This document shows, one piece after another, positions 1 through 5,110 of a stretch of 5,110 bases of DNA. The translations under genes and the position numbers were made by a program. The notes beneath the pieces are model-generated. The model worked only from the letters and a program-made list of their open reading frames with translations, was not told the DNA's origin and searched no databases. Numbering within the stretch: the first letter of the stretch is position 1; each line of letters opens with the position of its first letter. This stretch comes from Clostridia bacterium (GTDB lineage Bacteria > Bacillota > Clostridia > Christensenellales > Borkfalkiaceae), in contig JAIEAS010000158.1 of the NCBI GenBank assembly GCA_029071285.1, forward strand, positions 1 through 5,110. The letters are read 5' to 3'.

Positions 1-94
1 CATTAAAAGCGTATATTTTCAACTTTTTTTCAAAACATAATAAAACGCCGTCTTATATTGAAATTTTCCGCTTTCACTTTTTCCGCGAAAAAAT

Positions 95-124
95 AAAAAA
101 GGCAAAAATATTTTTGCCTTTTTT
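95..124 (-). terminator. Rho-independent terminator after the lipoprotein gene
   Basis: A perfect 14-base inverted repeat, AAAAAAGGCAAAAA (95-108) and TTTTTGCCTTTTTT (111-124), has a two-base centre. On the minus strand the hairpin leads into TTTTTTATTTTTT (100-88). It begins 18 bases after the stop codon at 143. The plus strand also ends in a T-run, so it could work in both directions, although no gene converging from the left is visible. Confidence 0.88.
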
Positions 125-142
125 TATATCGGTAATATATTT

Positions 143-1828
143 TTAATCTGCAGGTTTCAGCTCCAATTCACCTTTCCAAAATTCATAAGGTATTCCAACT
201 TGCCCAGCTTCAACTAATGCCTGATTAAGCAAATAAAGCTTTTCAACAGACAAATCTAAATCATTATTACCATTTCGTCCATATTCCGAAACTACTGAAT
301 GATAAGAATAAGCACCTATCCGTAACTCTATCGTGTGAATTAACTCATGTATAAACGGCTCTATAATAGAATTCCATCTCCAATAATTGATATCCAAAAT
401 GTCTTCTAACGGGTCGTTGTTCAGTAGATTCTCATCATAAACCGACTCCAGATAAACTGTACCGTATTTTTCACCTCCAAGACCAGAAGCTATTCGAAAT
501 TCATAGGCATAGTCATTCATACAGAATACGGTCAATATACTTTGATATTCTCCATGAATTCCTAAATTAACTATCTCGGGTATATTTTCGGCAAAAATAT
601 AGTTATTTGCTTGACCTTTGTAAAAACTATCAGCTCTAACAGGCACTGTCGTGAAATACTCGTCAATTTCAAACGTAACCAATCCGTCAAGCATATCGTT
701 CAGATAGCTGCGCATTTGTCTGGTTACGGTTTTACAGATTTCTATATCGAAATCTGACATCTGGTAATAAACGTCAAGGTTACCGTTACCTTTTACGGAC
801 GGCAACGTCGCGTCAATCTCTGTGGCATAAACCATTAAAACTTTATAGGTATAGTTTTCGTTTGCAGTCCATTTTGCATATATTTCCCGCTCACCGGTTT
901 TTAAAAGCTCCTTGCCGACAACCATTGTTCCGTTTTCATCGGTCACCTGATTATCACCTAAATACCACCCGCCGAAAGTGAAATGCTCTCTTACAGGCAC
1001 GGGGAAATCTACCGTTTCAAATCCTGCGTCGGTAAAGGTATATTCGGTTATATCCGACTCAGTTTTGCCTAATTTGTAGTCAAGTTTGTACGTAGCGCGT
1101 AAACATCTGAATTGCGCTGTTACCGTTTTACTTTCGGTAATACTATAATCTTGTCTTCCAACAGTAGTAACGCCGTCCGACCACTTCACGAACACACAGT
1201 CCTTATTAGGTACTGCTATAACTTCCTCTGTGTCCGCACCAACTAAAACCTGTTGACTTGCTTGCCCTTTTATCGTGCCGTTGCCGTCGGTTAAATACGT
1301 TACAGTATATTTATCGTAGCATTCCCTCTCAAATTCGGCAGTAACTGTAATATTATCCTTTATATTTGTGTCCCTTCTTACGGGATCAGTACTGCCGTCC
1401 GACCATTTTATAAATCGGCAACCTGATAATGGTACCGCCGTGACAGCCGCAGCATCTCTGCCGTATTCTACAGTTTGCTCTGTGATACCCTCTATTTTTC
1501 CATCGCCTGACGACGAATACTTCACGCTGTACTTACATTTTTCAAAATACGCAGTGAAAATTAAATCATTATATTTTAATTTATCCGAACGCGTTGCGTT
1601 TCTGCTTTCGTCAGACCATTTTACGAATTGATAACCCTCGTCAGGAATTGCGGTAACTTCCGAGGTTTCCTCGCCCGCATTCAGGGTTTGGACAGCTTTT
1701 CCTTGTATTGTTCCGTTTCCGTCGGTTTCATATCTTACTTTATAACCGCCAACGTTACAAGCGGAAAAGCACGACAACACGATGGTCAATGAAATTATAA
1801 ACGCAATTAAGAATGATGCTTTTTTCAT
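143..1828 (-). CDS. Surface lipoprotein with InlB-type repeats and a HExxH motif
   Basis: A predicted exported lipoprotein of 561 residues with no gene name I recognise. Residues 1-24 form a signal peptide with MKK, a hydrophobic core and a lipobox-like FSAC, with Cys24 the likely lipidation site (Phe at -3 is tolerated but not ideal). Three divergent InlB B-type repeats follow (about 29-96, 99-168, 173-240), each with a DGxGxIxG turn and a FxKWSD core; a fourth repeat (246-321) of the Listeria/Bacteroides type has FGGWY and ends in YAKW. Such repeats are beta-rich stalk modules of Gram-positive surface proteins. Residues 325-561 are not a domain I recognise, but EPFIHELIHTIE (490-501) contains HExxH, the zinc site of many metallopeptidases, with His510 or Glu515 as possible third ligands. 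Substrate and activity are unknown. It has its own promoter and terminator and lower GC than the ger genes, suggesting an accessory gene. Lipoprotein and repeats are well supported; peptidase activity is an inference. Confidence 0.88.
   Translation of the reverse strand: MKKASFLIAFIISLTIVLSCFSACNVGGYKVRYETDGNGTIQGKAVQTLNAGEETSEVTAIPDEGYQFVKWSDESRNATRSDKLKYNDLIFTAYFEKCKYSVKYSSSGDGKIEGITEQTVEYGRDAAAVTAVPLSGCRFIKWSDGSTDPVRRDTNIKDNITVTAEFERECYDKYTVTYLTDGNGTIKGQASQQVLVGADTEEVIAVPNKDCVFVKWSDGVTTVGRQDYSITESKTVTAQFRCLRATYKLDYKLGKTESDITEYTFTDAGFETVDFPVPVREHFTFGGWYLGDNQVTDENGTMVVGKELLKTGEREIYAKWTANENYTYKVLMVYATEIDATLPSVKGNGNLDVYYQMSDFDIEICKTVTRQMRSYLNDMLDGLVTFEIDEYFTTVPVRADSFYKGQANNYIFAENIPEIVNLGIHGEYQSILTVFCMNDYAYEFRIASGLGGEKYGTVYLESVYDENLLNNDPLEDILDINYWRWNSIIEPFIHELIHTIELRIGAYSYHSVVSEYGRNGNNDLDLSVEKLYLLNQALVEAGQVGIPYEFWKGELELKPAD
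866..1093 (-). repeat. Fourth, Listeria/Bacteroides-type repeat
   Basis: Codons 246-321 encode a different subtype from the three preceding repeats: a strand beginning TYKLDYKLG, a PVPVREHFTFGGWYLGD core and a closing EIYAKW. This matches the Listeria-Bacteroides repeat (PF09479), whose hallmark is FxGWY followed about 30 residues later by YAKW. It links the repeat stalk to the C-terminal HExxH region. Confidence 0.8.
1109..1744 (-). repeat. Three tandem divergent InlB B-type repeats within the lipoprotein
   Basis: Repeat 1 is at 1541-1744, repeat 2 at 1325-1534, and repeat 3 at 1109-1312, about 70 residues each. Shared landmarks are DGNGTI or GDGKI with G two residues on, a Gln followed by a beta strand and Gly, V-x-A-[IV]-P, F-[VI]-K-W-S-D and a closing T-A-x-F. 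Repeat 1 has WSDE where the others have WSDG. The copies are clearly diverged in protein and DNA, so this is an old tandem duplication. The pattern fits the divergent InlB B-repeat family (PF18998). Confidence 0.85.
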
Positions 1829-1835
1829 AGCTTAA

Positions 1836-1839
1836 CCTC
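1836..1839 (-). promoter_or_regulatory. Ribosome binding site of the lipoprotein gene
   Basis: GAGG sits seven bases before the ATG at 1828 and supports that start, which also gives a proper signal peptide beginning MKKASFL. It coincides with the expected transcription start, so the leader should be only about 10-12 bases long. Confidence 0.75.
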
Positions 1840-1859
1840 GGTATTATTATAAACCGAAG
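1836..1859 (-). promoter_or_regulatory. Inverted repeat over the -10 box, candidate operator
   Basis: On the minus strand, CTTCGGT (1859-1853) and ACCGAGG (1842-1836) are inverted copies matching at six of seven positions, separated by ten bases that contain the -10 hexamer. The right arm ends in the GAGG ribosome binding site. A DNA-binding repressor here would block polymerase, so this is a candidate operator. Seven-base arms in AT-rich DNA can also occur by chance, and no regulator gene is visible nearby. Confidence 0.4.
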
Positions 1860-1874
1860 TCTTATTATAGTCAA
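1846..1874 (-). promoter_or_regulatory. Sigma-A type promoter of the repeat lipoprotein gene
   Basis: On the minus strand, TTGACT (1874-1869) and a perfect TATAAT (1851-1846) are separated by 17 bases, the optimal spacing for the housekeeping sigma factor. The -35 box begins five bases after the ger terminator T-tract. Transcription should start near 1838-1840, so the lipoprotein gene is predicted to be expressed independently of the sporulation-specific ger operon. Confidence 0.85.
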
Positions 1875-1879
1875 GTATC

Positions 1880-1912
1880 AAAAAATCCCGACCGTTTGCA
1901 CGGGCGGGATTT
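1880..1912 (-). terminator. Rho-independent terminator of the ger operon
   Basis: Reading the minus strand, AAATCCCGCCCG (1912-1901), loop TGCAAA, and CGGTCGGGATTT (1894-1883) form a 12-pair stem with one C/T mismatch, running into a T-tract at 1885-1880. The stem starts four bases after the gerC TAA. It ends the gerABC transcript and separates it from the lipoprotein gene. The plus strand is also T-rich after the hairpin, but no plus-strand gene needs it. Confidence 0.9.
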
Positions 1913-1915
1913 ATT

Positions 1916-3181
1916 TTAATTTATGCTTTGGATATCTACTTTGTAGTTGACCTTCATTCGGGTGAGAATATCTTTGTTGAACGCCTCGTAGTATTTGCTG
2001 TTGAACTTATACAAAAGGTTTTTCGCGCCCAAGAGGTCGCAGTTCGTTTCGGCGCAGACTTTTACGAGGTTTTCAAATCTGTTTTCAATCTCGGTCTTCG
2101 CGCCGTCCAAAACGCTCTTTTTCACCGCGTCGTCAAGGGGTACGCTCTTAGGGTCGAGAGTTCCCCGCCGTCCCTGAATCTGCGCCTTTGCCTTGAAGCT
2201 TAAAGTCAGCTCGGGCGTGCCGTTTTTGACTTTGAGCTTTATGTCGCCCTTCGCGTTTTTCATACCTATCGTATAGTGCGTTCCTTCCGCGTCGAAGGGC
2301 AGAACCGCAAGGCGGATATCGTTCTGAAGAATGTTGAGCGCGAACGACTGGCTTTCGTCCAGAATTCCCGCAAACTTGCCGTCTGCAAAGTAAACCGTTC
2401 TTCTTGCGGTGAACTCTACCTGTTCCTTTCCGCCGCCCGTGTCGCTGCTCTGACCTCCGCCCGAACCGCCGCTTCCGCCGGACGAGCCTCCGCCCGAGCC
2501 GCCGCTTTGTCCGCCGCCTCCGCCTGCGGGGTCGCCTCCGACGCCTTCGCCGTCGCCGCCGCTCTCGCTGGTGCCGGGTTTATTCGCCTCGATATAGGGC
2601 ATATAGCACGCCGCGCTCTTTGAGAAGTTGGTTTCGGCAATGTCCTTTAAATTTGCGGAAGATACGTTTGCCGACTTTTCAAGCTCTTCCGAAAGAACCT
2701 GCTGTATCGCCGACGAAGTTTCGGGGTCAACCGTCGCGGGCATTGCAAGCATATCCGAAGCCTTGCCCTGACACATAGCGACGAGCGCGGTCAGCTCTGA
2801 ATAGTTGCGCCTGTAAAAACAGCTCAGCACTTTAAACAGCCCTTCTTTTTGGCACTCCTCGCCGATTAAAATTAATTTACAGAACAGAAGCTTGGGGTAA
2901 AAGCCCGTCTTCGAATTTATTTCGTTCAGCGCGTCGGCAACGGTAAGTCCGCTGCCCTGAACCTGCGTGTACTGAATATTGTCGCCGTTTTCCGAGGGCT
3001 GGGGCACCGCGAGCTGCGCGGTTACCTGAACCTCTTCCCCCTCGATATCAACGCCGACCGCGACTATAATCGAGGTCTTGCGGATATCGGTAAGTCCGAA
3101 GTCGTTGGTGAAAAACAGCGCCAGAAGGGCAATCATTATCGCCCAGTAAATTATAACGGAAAGCCTTTCGATTTTTTTCAT
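1916..3181 (-). CDS. gerC: Ger(x)C-family germinant receptor subunit, no lipobox, Gly/Ser-rich insert
   Basis: This is the C subunit of the receptor (GerC family), normally a lipoprotein on the outer face of the spore inner membrane. Residues 1-24 are MKK, a short basic stretch and one hydrophobic helix. The family pattern then appears as IIVAVGVD (38-45) and VQVTAQLAVPQPS (51-63), GFYPKLLFCKLILIGE (93-108; the usual K/H-x-x-xIIGE region), FYRRNYSEL (122-130), and PYIEAN (195-200) ending the first half. A Gly/Ser-rich stretch (203-251) follows. The second half restarts at VYFADGKFAGILDESQS (263-279) and ends with CDLLGAKNLLYK and VNYKVDI, like the family C-terminus. At 421 residues it is slightly long, which the insert explains. 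There is no cysteine before residue 101, so the usual L-x-G-C lipidation site is missing. The start is secure: ATG overlaps the gerB stop and has AAGGAGGG four bases upstream. Family assignment is strong; loss of lipidation is inferred. Confidence 0.93.
   Translation of the reverse strand: MKKIERLSVIIYWAIMIALLALFFTNDFGLTDIRKTSIIVAVGVDIEGEEVQVTAQLAVPQPSENGDNIQYTQVQGSGLTVADALNEINSKTGFYPKLLFCKLILIGEECQKEGLFKVLSCFYRRNYSELTALVAMCQGKASDMLAMPATVDPETSSAIQQVLSEELEKSANVSSANLKDIAETNFSKSAACYMPYIEANKPGTSESGGDGEGVGGDPAGGGGGQSGGSGGGSSGGSGGSGGGQSSDTGGGKEQVEFTARRTVYFADGKFAGILDESQSFALNILQNDIRLAVLPFDAEGTHYTIGMKNAKGDIKLKVKNGTPELTLSFKAKAQIQGRRGTLDPKSVPLDDAVKKSVLDGAKTEIENRFENLVKVCAETNCDLLGAKNLLYKFNSKYYEAFNKDILTRMKVNYKVDIQSIN
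2429..2575 (-). repeat. Gly/Ser-rich low-complexity segment inside gerC
   Basis: Codons 203-251 of gerC encode a stretch dominated by Gly and Ser with a few Asp, Glu and Gln, including GGGGGQSGGSGGG and GGSGGSGGG. The DNA is an imperfect GC-rich array of GGC/GGA/GGT codons broken by serine codons. It sits between the two halves of GerC, where other family members have a short linker. It probably acts as a flexible tether. Mixed glycine codons argue against a very recent expansion by slippage. Confidence 0.85.
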
Positions 3182-4242
3182 TTCGCCCTCCTTCGCTTCA
3201 TAGTCCAGCTAAGAATGGGAATTATTGTTGCGAACAGCAGGAACACAATCCACAGCCATTTGCCGAACACGCCGTTCATAGCGGTGTACTTGTTATCCAG
3301 AACTATCGTGAGCACGAGCAGAATTCCGTTGACTATGCACGACAGCGCGGGCGTGTTCTGCCAGCCCGTGCATTTAACCAGACAGTGAACCGCAAGCTGA
3401 ATATTAAGAACGAGCGCAAACAGCATAACGATTTCAAGGATATACAGCGCGACTAAATCTATTCGTCCCAGCATTTCAATCGCGGGGAAGAACAGTGAAA
3501 TTTTTGAAACGGCAAACTGCCTCATTACCGAAATTTCACCGTAAATTCCGTAGAACACGAAAAGGAAAAACAGCACTATAAGTCCGCCGCCGACGTAGGA
3601 TGCGGTGATTTTTGCCGCGTCCCACTTCTTGTATTTGAAGTGTCCCATAAACATTAAAAGCCAGCAGGGCTCGAAAAACAGATAAGCGGTTGAAAGCGAG
3701 CCGCCGAAAAGTTTTTTGACGGGCGTTTTCAAGACGGGCAAAAGGTTGTCCCACTTCACTTCCCAGAGCGACATTATGAAAATGAACACGAGCGAAAGTA
3801 TAAATATCGGCAGGCATATATCCGCCGCTCTTCCTACGTTGGTGAGCTTTTTGCTTGCGGCGTATACCGAAAATGCAAAGAAAGGCAAAAACACCAGAAG
3901 GGACGGCACGGTGTCGTAGAAAATTGCGTGCACGTAAAGCTTCTGCTCGCTTATAGGCATAATCGCCGCGAGGATAAAGAACAAGCCGAATAAGCCGTAG
4001 ATTATTCTTGCGCAGATATTGCCGAGCGTTCCTTCGATAAGCTCGAAAAAGGTCTTGTCCGTGCGCGAGCAAAGGAAGCTTATCGCCCACACCACTAACG
4101 CCTGCACGGCGAAGCTTAAGAGGGCGGGAAACCACAAGTCCCTGCCGCATACCGAACTTAAAGCGGTGGGATAAATGAGAATTTTAGACATCACCGTATA
4201 GGCGAGCATTATAAAACATATCTGTCTTGTACAAATTTTCAT
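3178..4242 (-). CDS. gerB: GerB-family germinant receptor permease-like subunit
   Basis: This is the B subunit of the receptor, a member of the spore permease family (PF03845) in the APC transporter superfamily. In B. subtilis this subunit binds the germinant. The 354 residues fit the family length of about 360. Roughly ten hydrophobic helices are visible (near 8-30, 36-58, 76-98, 108-128, 142-160, 183-200, 216-236, 262-284, 300-315 and 328-346), followed by a basic tail, MKRRRAK. Family signatures are YPTALSS, the GRDLW turn (33-37; usually GRDAW), FELIEGTLG (66-74), WDNLLPVL (164-171) and GRIDLVALYILE (259-270). The ATG overlaps the gerA stop as ATGA. Only a weak AAGG lies 4 bases upstream (4247-4250), so translation probably depends on ribosomes arriving from gerA. 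The stop overlaps gerC in the same way. The family is clear; the ligand is unknown. Confidence 0.95.
   Translation of the reverse strand: MKICTRQICFIMLAYTVMSKILIYPTALSSVCGRDLWFPALLSFAVQALVVWAISFLCSRTDKTFFELIEGTLGNICARIIYGLFGLFFILAAIMPISEQKLYVHAIFYDTVPSLLVFLPFFAFSVYAASKKLTNVGRAADICLPIFILSLVFIFIMSLWEVKWDNLLPVLKTPVKKLFGGSLSTAYLFFEPCWLLMFMGHFKYKKWDAAKITASYVGGGLIVLFFLFVFYGIYGEISVMRQFAVSKISLFFPAIEMLGRIDLVALYILEIVMLFALVLNIQLAVHCLVKCTGWQNTPALSCIVNGILLVLTIVLDNKYTAMNGVFGKWLWIVFLLFATIIPILSWTMKRRRAK
3186..3193 (-). promoter_or_regulatory. Strong ribosome binding site of gerC
   Basis: AAGGAGGG lies four bases before the gerC ATG, inside the 3' end of gerB. It fixes the start of gerC at 3181 and so rules out a misplaced start as the reason the lipobox is missing. 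It is much closer to consensus than the AAGG before gerB. Confidence 0.85.
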
Positions 4243-5110
4243 TTTGCCTTATACCTCACTTTGTCGCGCGTAACGTAAGACCGCGGTCGGTCTTTCATAT
4301 TGGACAGATTCGCCTTTATCATACTGTCGTACAAATCGCTTTTAACAATGGGTGCAAACGGCGCAAGCAGAGGCGCGCCGTAAGCCTGCTCGGTTACGAG
4401 ATAGCAGATTATAAACGAAGTAAACAGCATAACGCCGAACGGTCCTATACTGCCCGCAATAATCAGAAGAATCCAGCGCAGGGTAGCCGTCGTTTCAACC
4501 AGATCGGGCGTTGTGTAAAGGCAGATTGCCGAGAACGCGATTATAATTATCGCGGGGGTGGAAATTATGCCCGCCTTTACCGCCGTATCGCCCAGAACCA
4601 GCGCGCCCACTACCGACAGCGCAAGTCCGACGTACTTCGGCATTCGGATAGAGGCTTCGTTTAAAACCTCTAAGACGAACAGAGTCAGAAACATCTCTAC
4701 GCTGGGCGAGAGGGGCAGGCTTGAAATCGAGCTTGAAATTTTCAAAAGAAGCTGAAAAGGTATCAGCTGAATTTTGAAAAGCTGTGCCGAGATATACATC
4801 GCGGGCAGAAACATTCCCGCAATCATTGCCATAACGCGTAGAATTCTGATAATCGTCGAGCGGTAAGAATTTGCGTAATAGTCCTCCGCCGCCTGCAAAT
4901 CCTCGGTGAGCATATAGGGCACTGTCAGCGCAATGGGCGAGCCGTCCACTATAAGCCCCACCCTTCCCTCGCAGATTTTTGCGCAGAAAATATCGGGCTT
5001 CTCGCTCGTGCCGTTGCGCTTGAAGAGCGACTTCGGCTTTCTTGAAATAAACTGCGCAACGTAGCTCGAATCGGGTACTCTCTCTTCTACACATCTCCGA
5101 GCCCACGAGA
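4239..5110 (-). CDS. gerA: GerA-family spore germination receptor subunit A, 5' end missing
   Basis: This is the large membrane subunit of a nutrient germinant receptor in the spore inner membrane. The frame is open to the right edge, giving 289 residues of a protein usually about 480-540 long; the start lies outside the window. Seen in the fragment (residue 1 = codon at 5108): the end of the soluble N-terminal domain (DSSYVAQFIS, a P-x-S-x-F stretch and EKPD near 25-39, then EGRVGLIVDGSP at 47-58), EDYY at about 75, and a membrane region from about 86 with LPAMY (101-105), NEASIRMP (150-157; family form REAGIRLP) and PLLAPFAP (246-253). It ends in a basic tail after KDRP. These motifs match the GerA family (PF03323) in order. 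A GTG at 4961 should not be taken as the start, because homology continues upstream. The stop overlaps the gerB start by four bases (ATGA), so the genes are probably translationally coupled. The ligand cannot be read from sequence. Confidence 0.95.
   Translation of the reverse strand, partial: SWARRCVEERVPDSSYVAQFISRKPKSLFKRNGTSEKPDIFCAKICEGRVGLIVDGSPIALTVPYMLTEDLQAAEDYYANSYRSTIIRILRVMAMIAGMFLPAMYISAQLFKIQLIPFQLLLKISSSISSLPLSPSVEMFLTLFVLEVLNEASIRMPKYVGLALSVVGALVLGDTAVKAGIISTPAIIIIAFSAICLYTTPDLVETTATLRWILLIIAGSIGPFGVMLFTSFIICYLVTEQAYGAPLLAPFAPIVKSDLYDSMIKANLSNMKDRPRSYVTRDKVRYKAK

Noticed and set aside
1..94. ATG on the minus strand at the left edge (3-1) as the start of a further gene
   Set aside because: No ribosome binding site precedes it and only one codon is inside the window. 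The stretch is AT-rich with no convincing promoter pair.
298..350. HExxH region as a metzincin protease
   Set aside because: The extended metzincin consensus needs Gly at +3 and His at +6 after the second His; here those are Glu501 and Ile504. The plain HExxH remains as a finding.
1368..1631. Plus-strand 87-codon frame opposite the lipoprotein repeats
   Set aside because: No ribosome binding site or recognisable motif, and the opposite strand carries clear repeat domains.
1109..1744. Tandem repeats as a CRISPR array or DNA-level satellite
   Set aside because: The periodicity is at the protein level (about 70 residues) with diverged DNA. There are no short identical repeats with spacers.
2276..2640. 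Ala-rich open frames on both strands over the gerC glycine-rich region
   Set aside because: They are by-products of the GC-rich Gly codons read in other frames. They have no ribosome binding site and no recognisable protein features.
3536..4150. A 204-codon open frame antiparallel in phase to gerB on the same strand
   Set aside because: It lies wholly inside gerB, is Arg-rich with no domain, and gerB itself matches a known family along its full length.
4227..4664. Plus-strand 145-codon frame opposite gerA
   Set aside because: It is antisense to conserved gerA sequence, rich in Arg and Gln, and lacks a ribosome binding site.
4239..4961. GTG at 4961 as the true gerA start, giving a 240-residue protein
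   Set aside because: The frame continues upstream with recognisable family sequence (DSSYVAQF, EKPD, EGRV), so the GTG is an internal valine codon.

Overview
The window comes from an endospore-forming member of the Clostridia (Bacillota). The reason is a tricistronic germinant-receptor operon of the GerA/GerB/GerC type, found only in spore formers. Divergent InlB-type repeats on a lipoprotein suit an uncultured gut-type clostridium, but that placement is inference. All real genes are on the minus strand, so transcription runs from the right edge to the left.

Right and centre (1916-5110): gerA (5' end cut by the window edge), gerB and gerC follow one another with two 4-base ATGA overlaps. They should encode one nutrient receptor of the spore inner membrane: GerA is the large membrane subunit, GerB the APC-type permease-like ligand-binding subunit, and GerC the normally lipid-anchored outer subunit. 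A rho-independent terminator lies just after gerC. This GerC has two oddities. It has no lipobox cysteine, so it probably stays anchored by an uncleaved N-terminal helix. It also carries a Gly/Ser-rich insert of about 49 residues between its two halves. The operon promoter is outside the window.

Junction (1829-1915): within 87 bases there is the ger terminator, a near-consensus sigma-A promoter (TTGACT-17-TATAAT), an imperfect inverted repeat over the -10 box, and a GAGG ribosome binding site at the expected transcript start.

Left (143-1828): a 561-residue predicted surface lipoprotein. It has three divergent InlB B-type repeats, a fourth repeat of the Listeria/Bacteroides type, and a C-terminal region with an HExxH zinc-peptidase motif (HELIH, residues 494-498). 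It has its own promoter and a strong hairpin terminator (95-124). It is more AT-rich than the ger operon, so it looks like an independent accessory gene with no visible link to germination. Bases 1-94 are AT-rich and hold no gene that can be supported.

Nothing here amounts to a wholly new system. The points most worth following are the lipobox-less GerC with its glycine-rich insert, and the repeat lipoprotein with a possible uncharacterised metallopeptidase domain.
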